From positions 23,467 through 87,466 of the forward strand of contig PDUC01000034.1 in NCBI GenBank assembly GCA_002747255.1: a stretch of DNA of 64,000 bases, in the 5' to 3' direction. The notes under the pieces were generated by a model that had not been told where the DNA came from, did no database searches, and was given only the letters and a program-made list of their open reading frames with translations. The translations under genes and the position numbers were made by a program. This DNA comes from Acidobacteriota bacterium (GTDB lineage: Bacteria > Acidobacteriota > Holophagae > Acanthopleuribacterales > Acanthopleuribacteraceae). This document shows positions 24,620-32,634 of this stretch, one piece after another; the stretch's first letter is position 1; each line of letters starts with the position of its first letter.

Positions 24620-25069
24620 ATGACAAAAAAAATAGGAGCCGTATTTGTTTTAATTTCAATGGTGTTAGCACCTGCGTTTTCAAAAGAAACAACTTGGCTG
24701 ACGAATTTTGAGAAAGCAAAAAAGCTTGCAAGAAAAAGTGGTAAACCCATATTGATGAACTTCTCAGGTTCAGACTGGTGCGGCTACTGCATACGACTGG
24801 AAAAGGAAGTTTTTTCAAAATGGCAGTTTAAAAATTTTGCCAAGGACAACCTGATCCTTTTGACACTTGATTTTCCAAGATCTAAAAAGCAAAAAGCCAA
24901 TGTCAAAGCTCAAAATAAAAGGTTGGTTAAAAAATATCGCATTAAGGGCTTCCCAACCGTTTTATTGGTTGACGCAAAAGGGAATGTCATTTTACGAACT
25001 GGTTACAAAACGGGTGGAACCAATAAGTATATTGAGCACTTGAAGGCGGCTATTTCTAAAGCCGGTTAA
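24620..25069 (+). CDS. Secreted thioredoxin-fold protein (CGYC)
   Basis: 149 residues with a signal peptide (KKIGAVFVLISMVLAPAFS). The thioredoxin motif WCGYC gives Cys54 and Cys57; the cis-Pro loop is KGFPTVLLVDAKG. The spacing and NFSGSDWCGYCIRLEKEVF resemble the thioredoxin_7/DUF255-like secreted family. It probably reduces or isomerises periplasmic disulphides or protects cysteines. An AGGAG precedes the ATG. No partner gene is adjacent. Confidence 0.88.
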   Translation: MTKKIGAVFVLISMVLAPAFSKETTWLTNFEKAKKLARKSGKPILMNFSGSDWCGYCIRLEKEVFSKWQFKNFAKDNLILLTLDFPRSKKQKANVKAQNKRLVKKYRIKGFPTVLLVDAKGNVILRTGYKTGGTNKYIEHLKAAISKAG

Positions 25070-25099
25070 TCTAGAGTCATTGGCCTCGTCAAAAACAGC

Positions 25100-25486
25100 T
25101 CAGCTTTTTGACCTGTGGTTTCGTTGATCCTGGTGTCTGAGAATGTGTTTTAGATTGGGTTCTCTGTCTTTTTCACCGATGCTCTCTTTGAGTTGCCAGT
25201 CAACGCTCAGGTGGAAAGTTCCCGTGGGAAGAACCACTCGTTTGTAGTGAATCACATAATTCTCTCTTTTAACCCATATTAAATAGCTTCCTGGCGGTAA
25301 GCAAAAATGGAAATTGCCGTTCCTGTCTGTGTGATTCGTTTGAATGAGAGAAAGAGCCAGCTCATTAAAAACAACCAGTTTCGCGTTGCTAATGGGCTTT
25401 CCCGCTGCCGAGGTAATTCTTCCCGATACTTCCGCGCCAAAGGTTAGAGAGGTCAATAAAACAAGGGGAAGTAATCTCAGCATCAT
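25100..25486 (-). CDS. Secreted protein with carboxypeptidase-regulatory (CnaB-like) domain
   Basis: 128 residues from the ATG at 25486 (25483 is also possible). The signal peptide is MMLRLLPLVLLTSLTFG. One carboxypeptidase-regulatory-like beta-sandwich follows: VSGRITSAAGKPISNAKLVVFN...TDRNGNFHFCLPPGSYLIWVKRENY. Such single domains usually serve as adhesion or structural modules. A charged tail ends the protein. There is no partner and no enzymatic motif. Confidence 0.75.
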   Translation of the reverse strand: MMLRLLPLVLLTSLTFGAEVSGRITSAAGKPISNAKLVVFNELALSLIQTNHTDRNGNFHFCLPPGSYLIWVKRENYVIHYKRVVLPTGTFHLSVDWQLKESIGEKDREPNLKHILRHQDQRNHRSKS

Positions 25487-25645
25487 GTCAGCAACTATAT
25501 GTGACAAATTCTGAAGTGTAAAGACGCTTTTTGTTTAAACACAAAATATTCACCAGCAAGAGACCCACCAGGCACCATGGTTCAACCCGAAAAAGGCGCC
25601 TTCCCTTGCTGCCCTATCAAAGCCGTGTCAGACCAGACTTTGGAC

Positions 25646-27805
25646 CTAATAATCGGACAGGTCCACTCTTATGGTTCCTTCTTCTGCTGTAATCCGATAG
25701 GGAATATGGAGTTTTTTCAGTCTTTTTAAAGTTTCAGAGTGTGGATGATTGAAGGGGTTTTCCCTGCCTGCCGAGATTAAAGCAAGGCTGGGATCCACTC
25801 TCTTTAAAAATGAATGGCTGCTGCTGTTTCTGCTTCCATGGTGGCCTGCTTGAATAATTAGCGGAAGATCCCGGCGTTCGATCTGAAGACACGACTCAAC
25901 ATCCATTCCTGCGTCACCTGTAAGCAGAATTTGCGTCCGGCCATTTGAAAGCACGAGAATAAGCCCTGAGTCGTTTAATGACTCTTTTTTAACTGCACCA
26001 TCTGGCCAGATAATGTGCACCTTCCAATCTCCATAGCTTTGTAAATCACCTTTTTTCAAGGTTGTTAAATCACATGATGCCAATGCCTCAATATGTGAAA
26101 AAACGCCTTCTTGACTCAAGGGAATGTACAAGGGTATGGTGTTCTTTGATTGAGGAACAAGAGAATAGTGATCGCGGTTCGCATGAGATAGATAGATACT
26201 TTTCAGCCTTTTAATTCCATAGAGTTTGGCAACCGAGGTCAGCTTAAAGCCACTTAAAAGCCGCCCGCCCGCGTCAAAGATAATTCCACCTCCGTTTTGA
26301 AATGCAATCAAAATGCATTGTCCCTGCCCACAGTCAACCATGGTTAAACTCTCGCCTGATTGAGGCCTGTTCAGTTGAGTAAAGAGGACTGAAAGTACCA
26401 GAGCCAAGGCCCATCTCCATTCCCTTTTCATGTAAAAAAGTGCTATTAAAGTAAGGGAAATAAAGAGATATACAATTAGGGGATGCTCCGGGAAACGGTA
26501 GATTGCCAAGAATTCTGTTGTAGGGGATAGCCCGTCTAAGACTGACACAACGAGCGCCTCGAGCTTGTTGGCCAGAAGGGTCACAGGAGAAAAGAGAAAG
26601 GACAAGAACGCAAATAAAAAGAGAATGAAGAGCAGGAATAAAAACAACAGGCCGAATAGATTCCATAAAATTGAAAAAGGTTTACTTGTAGCAGTAAATA
26701 ATAAATTTAAAGGAAGTACACACAACTGAGCAGCAAAGATTGGAAGTACCCAGCGACATTTTGATAGCCATGGATGTTCCAGTGGAAGCGGCGTTTTGGA
26801 ACCGGCAATCAAACCCATGCTTGCGGTAAAGGTATACCAAAAACCCCTGGAAAGGAGGATAACAGGATCCCATAAAACCAGACATAAGAGCAGAGACCAC
26901 CAGATTGACATCCAATTCCTCTTGATATTGAAGCTGGGCATTAGCTCCCATATAAGCAGCATAAAAGCGGCTCTGGTTACCGATGCGGACCAACCCATCC
27001 GGGAAGTGAAAAGAAGCAGCGCAATTGTGATAATTGCATTTCTAAGCAGTGGAAGACGCAGTGGAATGAGGATGAGGCGCAAAAAAAGGTAGAAAAGAGC
27101 ACAATGCAACCCAGATATCGCCAGCAGGTGTCCAACTCCAAAAGGTGAAAGGCGTTCACTCCATATTTTGGTAGAACGACCCTGAGTAAAAAAATGAACT
27201 AATTCCCGGTTGCCTTCCGAAAGCAAGAGATTCTTATCAACAGGTATGCGTTCTGTTTCTATCAATCTGGGGTCTTTAATCGTCCCAACAAAACTCGGAC
27301 GGAACCTGGCAGACCAACGGTGGAATACACTCGGAACCGTTTGGGGTTGATGGCTTTTTTTTAGTGTCACCCAGTATCGGGCTCGTGACCCTCTTTTAAA
27401 AATCGATTCATCGTGGTAAAAAACAGACAGTCTCGGTAAATTAAAGTGCGCGTTGTCTGGACGCAGAATGCGAATATCCTGCATGACAGTAGAGAAACCA
27501 AATTCGGTTTCATATGTATAAACAGCAGTTGACTCGATAAAGTAAGCCTTAGCGAGATGTTGTCTACCGGGAAGGCTCATGAGACTTTGCCGCAGGTAAT
27601 CAGAAGTCCAGCCGTAGCCAATCATCAGACTCAATACAATCAGGACACACTGCCCTGTTTGCTTCTTTCTGGGTAAGGCGATCGACACAGACAGTAAACT
27701 GAAAAACACACACATTCCCGAAGAAAGCGGGATTCCGGCTTGATAAGTAAAGCCTAACAGACAACCTGACAACAGGGAAAACGGAAGGAGGAATCGAGGT
27801 AACAT
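25646..27805 (-). CDS. comEC: ComEC/Rec2-type DNA uptake channel protein
   Basis: 719 residues. The order is typical of ComEC: an N-terminal DUF4131-like region, the competence membrane domain (LSPFGVGHLLAISGLHCALFYLFLRLILIPLR carries the diagnostic GHLLAISGLH), many membrane helices, and a C-terminal metallo-beta-lactamase-like domain with VDCGQGQCILI, SHANRDHYS and AGHHGSRNSSS. It transports single-stranded DNA across the inner membrane in natural transformation. In the nuclease-like domain the usual HxHxDH is reduced to SHANRDH, so catalytic activity may be weak or altered. The gene stands alone. Confidence 0.9.
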   Translation of the reverse strand: MLPRFLLPFSLLSGCLLGFTYQAGIPLSSGMCVFFSLLSVSIALPRKKQTGQCVLIVLSLMIGYGWTSDYLRQSLMSLPGRQHLAKAYFIESTAVYTYETEFGFSTVMQDIRILRPDNAHFNLPRLSVFYHDESIFKRGSRARYWVTLKKSHQPQTVPSVFHRWSARFRPSFVGTIKDPRLIETERIPVDKNLLLSEGNRELVHFFTQGRSTKIWSERLSPFGVGHLLAISGLHCALFYLFLRLILIPLRLPLLRNAIITIALLLFTSRMGWSASVTRAAFMLLIWELMPSFNIKRNWMSIWWSLLLCLVLWDPVILLSRGFWYTFTASMGLIAGSKTPLPLEHPWLSKCRWVLPIFAAQLCVLPLNLLFTATSKPFSILWNLFGLLFLFLLFILFLFAFLSFLFSPVTLLANKLEALVVSVLDGLSPTTEFLAIYRFPEHPLIVYLFISLTLIALFYMKREWRWALALVLSVLFTQLNRPQSGESLTMVDCGQGQCILIAFQNGGGIIFDAGGRLLSGFKLTSVAKLYGIKRLKSIYLSHANRDHYSLVPQSKNTIPLYIPLSQEGVFSHIEALASCDLTTLKKGDLQSYGDWKVHIIWPDGAVKKESLNDSGLILVLSNGRTQILLTGDAGMDVESCLQIERRDLPLIIQAGHHGSRNSSSHSFLKRVDPSLALISAGRENPFNHPHSETLKRLKKLHIPYRITAEEGTIRVDLSDY

Positions 27806-27944
27806 ATCCTGACCTTTTGATTGGGTGTGTTTATTGTAATAGGGCTGATATTATGTCGCAATTATTATTCACAGAAAGCTGAGCCTGTAAGAGAAATACC
27901 GTCCTGTGATAAAATTTCAGGAAAAATAGAAGGGGGCGTAAAGA

Positions 27945-28430
27945 TTGACTCTAAAGAGATTTTACACAGAATGGAATGACACAACCACCTTGAAATGGAA
28001 CAAAATAAAAGGTAGTCTGGGCAAAATAGTCTTTACCAATGGTTGTTTTGACTTACTGCACGCAGGCCATGTTTCCTACCTGGAGGAGGCTAAAGCGCTT
28101 GGACACTATCTTGTTGTCGGATTAAATTCGGATAAATCCATTCAACGCCTGAAAGGCTCGACGCGACCTATCATGGCCTTCGAAAATCGGGCTTTTATTC
28201 TTTCAGGCTTGCGCGCGGTTGACTTGGTCGTCGGCTTTGAAGAAGATACTCCAGAAAACCTCATCAAGGCAATACAACCCGCTGTTCTAGTCAAAGGCGG
28301 CGACTGGAGTGTGGATCAAATCGTCGGCAGCACTTTTGTACGAGCCTGCGGGGGGACAGTCAAATCCCTGCAATTCAAACAGGGATTATCTACGACTGGC
28401 ATTATAGAGAAAATTAAAACACTACCATAA
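27945..28430 (+). CDS. D-beta-D-heptose 1-phosphate adenylyltransferase (HldE C-terminal type)
   Basis: 161 residues from a TTG at 27945, supported by AGGGGG 7 bases upstream; no ATG fits. It is a nucleotidyltransferase of the RfaE2/HldE-C type: [24 protein letters not shown] holds the HxGH-like motif, then [19 protein letters not shown] and the late STTGIIEKI. It makes ADP-heptose for the LPS inner core. The kinase half (RfaE1) is not fused here and must be elsewhere. This supports a heptose-containing LPS. Confidence 0.9.
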   Translation: MTLKRFYTEWNDTTTLKWNKIKGSLGKIVFTNGCFDLLHAGHVSYLEEAKALGHYLVVGLNSDKSIQRLKGSTRPIMAFENRAFILSGLRAVDLVVGFEEDTPENLIKAIQPAVLVKGGDWSVDQIVGSTFVRACGGTVKSLQFKQGLSTTGIIEKIKTLP

Positions 28431-28608
28431 CCCTCAGTTGAAAAAGGTTTATTTTGAGCATATTCTCGATGTGTGCATATCTTACATATTAAACGAAATA
28501 GTGAATTAGTCCTTCAGCTTTCCTTGAATGAAACATCCTCCTGTGACACAGCTCGACATGCTGAACCGGTATAAAAACATATATTACTGATGTTTTTTAT
28601 ATTTTTAC

Positions 28609-28637
28609 TTGACAATACACTGACACGATGGCATTGT
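28609..28637 (+). promoter_or_regulatory. Candidate promoter of the Cys-repeat protein gene
   Basis: A perfect TTGACA (28609-28614) is followed after 17 bases by CATTGT (28632-28637), which is poor but preceded by TGG (extended -10). TTGTAT with a 19-base spacer is the alternative. The leader to the ATG at 28716 is about 70 bases. Confidence 0.4.
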
Positions 28638-28715
28638 ATAGTCTACCAAGATTAAATCTCGGTCAGTAAGTTTGCATTCAAGCACCTTACAAGTCAAAAA
28701 ACGGAGATCAAATAA

Positions 28716-29144
28716 ATGAAAAATTTTAAAGTAGTATTTGCTTGTATGATGGCAATGGCGTTCCTCCTGGCACCCAGCGCAATCGCGGGCGACAAATCAA
28801 AGTGTTCAACAAAAGCAAAAACAGCCTGTGCAACGACCAAAGCATCTTGTGACACCAAGACAAAAGCTTCATGTGACACCAAGGCGAAAGCTTCATGTGA
28901 TACCAAAACCAAAGCGTCTTGTAAGACCAAGGCCGCTTGCTCAACCAGTTCCGCTAAAGCAAAAGAGTGCTCTTCAGCTAAAGTAAAGACCAGTTGCTCC
29001 ACCAAAGCTTCTTGTGACACCAAAACTTCCTGTTCAACCAAGTCGCTTTCCTCCTGTTCATCAAAAAAAGCAACGACTTGCTGCTCATCAAAGGGCAAGA
29101 AAGTGGTCAAGAAAGAAAAAACCAAGGCTGATAAAGCCGGTTAA
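28716..29144 (+). CDS. Secreted low-complexity Cys/Lys/Ser/Thr repeat protein
   Basis: 142 residues. A signal peptide (to about AIAG, residue 25) is followed by a mature part of about 117 residues made almost only of Lys, Ser, Thr, Ala and Cys. It has 14 Cys and no aromatic residue, Met, His, Pro, Arg or Asn. The repeat unit KASCDTKT occurs about three times exactly or nearly so, with looser copies to the end; a CC pair and a lysine-rich tail close it. ACGGAG precedes the ATG. It may bind metals or form a disulphide-linked matrix; I recognise no family. It is a single gene with its own terminator. Confidence 0.8.
   Translation: MKNFKVVFACMMAMAFLLAPSAIAGDKSKCSTKAKTACATTKASCDTKTKASCDTKAKASCDTKTKASCKTKAACSTSSAKAKECSSAKVKTSCSTKASCDTKTSCSTKSLSSCSSKKATTCCSSKGKKVVKKEKTKADKAG
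28839..28934 (+). repeat. Four in-frame 24-base tandem repeats within the Cys-repeat gene
   Basis: Units begin at 28839, 28863, 28887 and 28911, each encoding K-A-S-C-x-T-K-x. Differences are mostly at third codon positions, which shows selection on the protein sequence. Confidence 0.85.
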
Positions 29145-29171
29145 ACAATTCATGCTCTCCTGAAGAGGATT

Positions 29172-29198
29172 GCCCGGCTTCGGCCGGGCTTTTTTTTT
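29172..29198 (+). terminator. Terminator of the Cys-repeat gene
   Basis: GCCCGGC-TTCG-GCCGGGC is a perfect 7-base stem with a UUCG tetraloop, followed by nine T. It is a textbook intrinsic terminator 27 bases after the stop. Confidence 0.93.
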
Positions 29199-29349
29199 CT
29201 ATGGCAAAGTGCCATGTTTTTGAGGCAGAATACAGTCTGGCCTGGTTCTCGAGTGGGGAGCGGTTTTGATATATGCTGCCCCGGTCACTCCATTGGTAGC
29301 ATTTTCGGCTCTTTTTGAGGATAATAAATAAGAGGACGGGAGACGCTCC

Positions 29350-29838
29350 ATGGATGATCGAGAGCTTTTTTTACAATATGTCGAAACAATAGGTGCTGCG
29401 AAAGATGTCGATCGGAACAAGGTCGACCAAAGGCAGGATAAAGAGCGAGACTTATTTCTCAACGCCCTGGAAAAAGACTGTAACATCCCCGTCAATGAAC
29501 GTGAGCAGCACTCTGTTAAGCGGATTGCTATTTCAAGAAACGCCAACTTTCCGATCGATGAAACACTTGACCTGCATGGTCTGACATTAAGGGAAGCCAT
29601 TACCTCCTTGACATCTTTTATTGCCTCATGTCACCGTGAAAATCTCCATACGGTTTTGGTTATTACGGGTAAAGGAAAACGGTCCCCATCAGGGGCAATC
29701 CTAAAACCGGGGGTGGAAAACTGGATCACACGGGAAGGATCTGCGTGGATTTCTTCTTATGGAAATGCATCCAGATTTCAAGGCGGGTCTGGAGCGTTCG
29801 TGATATACTTAAGAAAACGCGCAGGTAGACTGTTATGA
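29350..29838 (+). CDS. Smr-domain protein
   Basis: 162 residues. The N-terminal half is charged and helical. The Smr domain (about 75-162) shows LDLHGLTLREA, VLVITGKGKRSPSGAILK and the end GGSGAFVIYLRK. Smr domains nick or bind DNA or RNA; free-standing ones resemble E. coli SmrA/SmrB, and SmrB cleaves mRNA at collided ribosomes. The pattern (DLHG, TGKG, GGSGA) is complete. It is the first gene of a four-gene operon with two unknown proteins and a Ser/Thr kinase; the next gene overlaps by 4 bases. GGGAGA precedes the ATG. Confidence 0.88.
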   Translation: MDDRELFLQYVETIGAAKDVDRNKVDQRQDKERDLFLNALEKDCNIPVNEREQHSVKRIAISRNANFPIDETLDLHGLTLREAITSLTSFIASCHRENLHTVLVITGKGKRSPSGAILKPGVENWITREGSAWISSYGNASRFQGGSGAFVIYLRKRAGRLL

Positions 29839-30380
29839 CAAACTCATTTCCCGGTTATTTAATCACTCTTTCAGAGAAGGGTACTTTTGTTGGCGGCATG
29901 ATGATTACGGATCGCTATGGTATACCCAAAGATTTTAAGTATACCGATCCGGTTACACCCACCAAAGTCCAGAAAATTATCTACGGCTCTGTTCTGGAAC
30001 GCTATATACGAAACCACGTTATTGTTGGAGCTCTGATTAAAGAGGTCAATATGTCTCCTTCCTTCTATGTCGTGCCGCATCATCAGATGGAGTCGATCAA
30101 GGAAGCACATCAATTGACCTTGGTTTCCATTCAACGCACTCAATTTACATCCTTGGGTGCTCCAGGAACCATTAACCGTTCAAAAGAGAATGAATGTCTT
30201 CTTCAGGGTTATGGAAGTGAACACCCTATTCGAGTTATGTTCAGCAGCGTACCTGTTGATCAGCAGGAACCCATCTTAAAAGAAATTGTTGTTTTAACCA
30301 AGACAATGGATATCGTAGAACCTCAGGAACGCCTGGAAGCCGCGTTAAAGAGTATATGTCTGGAAAAGAGTCCTTACTGA
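29835..30380 (+). CDS. Hypothetical protein, second gene of the Smr-kinase operon
   Basis: 181 residues, not recognised. It has no signal or membrane segment. The N-terminal half looks conserved: GTFVGGMMITDRYGIPKDFKYTDPVTPTKVQKIIYGSVLERYIRNHVI. The FVGGMMITD opening resembles a sensing or roadblock-like fold, but this is not strong enough to name. The ATG overlaps the Smr stop by 4 bases, and its own end overlaps the next gene by 25 bases. The function is unknown. Confidence 0.75.
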   Translation: MTNSFPGYLITLSEKGTFVGGMMITDRYGIPKDFKYTDPVTPTKVQKIIYGSVLERYIRNHVIVGALIKEVNMSPSFYVVPHHQMESIKEAHQLTLVSIQRTQFTSLGAPGTINRSKENECLLQGYGSEHPIRVMFSSVPVDQQEPILKEIVVLTKTMDIVEPQERLEAALKSICLEKSPY

Positions 30381-31150
30381 ATAAAAATTTTAGAAAACTA
30401 ATGGCCAAAATACAGAGGGAGTTTCACTTCCCTGTGGTCTATGCCATACGTTGTGCCATTTCCACCAACCTCCATCATTTTCAAAGTGACGTCCGGGTAA
30501 AAGTAAACAAACACTTTGAGCCGGAAGTGAGAATTAAAGATTTGAGCACCCGTTTTGAAAGTCCGGTTATGGATGGCGCACTGACCTTTGCCAAATGCAA
30601 AACAGAGCAGCCGCTTGAAGATGCGGCTGCGAAGGTTACCGACGTACCCTGCTTGAATCAGGAAGTGTTAACTGTAAAACATGCTGACACAAGAATGGAT
30701 GGCATTGGAGTGGTTAACGTCCAGACGGCCTCCAAAGTTGAAAAGACCCACGAACTCCCATTGGAAATTGCCTGTAGGAAAATCCAGGCTGGAGTGCAGG
30801 ACTTTCACACCGCTGTGCGCACCAATGTCAAGAAGATGATAGACGAAGGTATGCGCTTCAGAGTTAAAACCATGCGACAGCTTCCCATGCGCAAAATGAT
30901 ACGCTATAGGGCTGAAAGTCTAAAAAAAATACAAGCGAAGACAAATGAAATTGATTTCATCGGTGTATGCGAGTTGATACCGCCAACCCCGCTGCGATTA
31001 AAAAGAATCATCAAAAAAGACCACTTTCATTTTGCTGTGGGAGAGGTGAGAGGCATTCCCAATCTATACCTGGGAACACAGGCATGGGTTCTTTACCGCA
31101 AAAAGAAGTCCTCTGAAATAGACACCGTCATGGTCAGGATTGAAGAATGA
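30356..31150 (+). CDS. Hypothetical protein, third gene of the Smr-kinase operon
   Basis: 264 residues, not recognised; an ATG at 30401 is a possible later start. It is very rich in Lys, Arg, Val and Met with alternating basic and hydrophobic residues, and has no signal or membrane helix. Near the C-terminus, LGTQAWVLYRKKKSSEIDTVMVRIEE looks like beta strands. A positively charged surface suggests nucleic-acid or ribosome contact, which would fit the Smr neighbour; that is inference. It overlaps the kinase gene by 4 bases. Confidence 0.72.
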   Translation: MSGKESLLNKNFRKLMAKIQREFHFPVVYAIRCAISTNLHHFQSDVRVKVNKHFEPEVRIKDLSTRFESPVMDGALTFAKCKTEQPLEDAAAKVTDVPCLNQEVLTVKHADTRMDGIGVVNVQTASKVEKTHELPLEIACRKIQAGVQDFHTAVRTNVKKMIDEGMRFRVKTMRQLPMRKMIRYRAESLKKIQAKTNEIDFIGVCELIPPTPLRLKRIIKKDHFHFAVGEVRGIPNLYLGTQAWVLYRKKKSSEIDTVMVRIEE

Positions 31151-32514
31151 TACGAATACACGGTTATAAGACAGGCAAGCTGATAGCAGTAGGTGGAACA
31201 GCAGAAGTTTTTGAAGGGATAAAGGAATCTGATGGGTCAAGAGTCGCCATAAAAGTATTAAATGAAACCTATTCCAACGATCCAATCATTAAACAGCGTC
31301 TGTTGAGGGAAGCCCATATTATCGGTCAAAATGAACATCGCGGTTTGGTGAGAATCTTTCGATACGGAACTCAAAATAACCGCCTCTACATGGTCATGGA
31401 GTATATGGGTGGCGGATCGCTTGAGAATTACCGGGAATTGAGCCGGCGATTTCGCCTAAAAACCATGTTACAAATATGCGACGGTATTCGTTTCATACAC
31501 AGTAAGGGCATTATTCACAGAGATTTAAAGCCATCGAACATTCTGTTTGGCGACGATGGCCTGCCACGCTTGGTGGATTTTGGCATTTCTCTATTCCGAA
31601 ACGAAGATTTTACGCGTCTAACTCATACACATCTCGTCATGGGTACCCTTGCCTACATGTCACCTGAACAACAGAACGCGCCTCAACATGTCGATCACAG
31701 AAGTGATATCTACTCCTTGGGAGTGATTCTCTACGAACTCTTCACGCACCAAAAACCAACAGGAAGATTTAAAGATCCCTCGGAATTAGTTCCATCCTTT
31801 CCGACAAACTTGGAAAAATGCATCTTAAAATGCTTGGAAGAGGACCCCAAAGACCGGTATCAGGAGGTGGGCCAGCTTCAACAGGACCTTATTGAACTCT
31901 GGGAAAGCGGTTTGTTCGATGATGGATCCGAAGAATCATCCATACCCCGCTCTTTTGATGATCGCATCGGCATATGGATTCAGCATTGGGAACGGGGAAC
32001 AAGCAAGGAGAAAATGATTGCTAAAGAGCACTTCATGGAGAATGTGCAACAACAGGATACAGCCAGGTTAATGGAGCTTGCCCTAAAAGGAAATGATAAC
32101 TTGAGGCTGCTCATCTTTCCGGCTTTTGGGAAGCTGTCATCGAAAAAGGCCGTTGACTTATTAATACAATACTTGGGAAATCCCTTGTTTACACGAGATA
32201 TATGTGAGGCTCTGGGCAGCATAGGTGACGCATCCGTTTTGCCGTCCCTAATTAAACTAGCAAAGATGGGCAATGCCTTTTCAGACTCAGCTTTAATGCC
32301 TATTGCCAAGCTGGGAGAAGAAAAACATTTAAAACACATTCTGCCTTATCTCAAACACAGACGGTTCTCTGAGAGAAAAGCAGCTGTACTCGCTTTAGAT
32401 ACGCCTAAAGCCAAACGCTACTTGAAAGACCTTAAAAAAGCCATGAAAAAGGAAACAGAGACAGAGATCCGCAACAAGCTGTATGCACTGATTAATCGAC
32501 TGGAACTGCTTTAA
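31147..32514 (+). CDS. Soluble Ser/Thr protein kinase with HEAT-like repeats
   Basis: 455 residues. The kinase domain (about 7-260) has the VAIK lysine (Lys36), a Glu55 in helix C, HRDLKPSN with catalytic Asp126, DFG at Asp144, and SPEQ in place of APE. The glycine-rich loop is degenerate (AVGGTAEV). The C-terminal 190 residues show repeated helices (KLSSKKAVDLLIQYLGNPLF, EALGSIGDASVLPSLIKLAKMG) like PBS-lyase/HEAT repeats. There is no membrane helix, unlike PknB. It closes the four-gene operon, so its substrates may be the co-encoded proteins. Confidence 0.9.
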   Translation: MIRIHGYKTGKLIAVGGTAEVFEGIKESDGSRVAIKVLNETYSNDPIIKQRLLREAHIIGQNEHRGLVRIFRYGTQNNRLYMVMEYMGGGSLENYRELSRRFRLKTMLQICDGIRFIHSKGIIHRDLKPSNILFGDDGLPRLVDFGISLFRNEDFTRLTHTHLVMGTLAYMSPEQQNAPQHVDHRSDIYSLGVILYELFTHQKPTGRFKDPSELVPSFPTNLEKCILKCLEEDPKDRYQEVGQLQQDLIELWESGLFDDGSEESSIPRSFDDRIGIWIQHWERGTSKEKMIAKEHFMENVQQQDTARLMELALKGNDNLRLLIFPAFGKLSSKKAVDLLIQYLGNPLFTRDICEALGSIGDASVLPSLIKLAKMGNAFSDSALMPIAKLGEEKHLKHILPYLKHRRFSERKAAVLALDTPKAKRYLKDLKKAMKKETETEIRNKLYALINRLELL

Positions 32515-32592
32515 CCCATTATATTACCGTTTCATCGGCATACTGTCAGTATGTCTGAAAACTCAGATCACGACAAAACTCACATCGTTTCA

Positions 32593-32617
32593 GCGAGGTG
32601 TTTTGATAACACCTCGC
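32593..32617. terminator. Stem-loop between convergent genes
   Basis: GCGAGGTGTT-TTGAT-AACACCTCGC is a perfect 10-base stem between the kinase gene and the convergent FGE-like gene. It lacks a T-run on either strand, so it may protect 3' ends or terminate weakly in both directions. Confidence 0.5.
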
Positions 32618-32634
32618 CTCTGATCCCATCGCCC

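Noticed and set aside
28839-28934. CRISPR-like short tandem repeats
   Set aside because: Units are contiguous, without spacers, and in frame within a coding gene.
28694-29125. 143-codon minus-strand frame opposite the Cys-repeat gene
   Set aside because: Stays open only because of the repeated codons; the sense strand has signal peptide, promoter and terminator.
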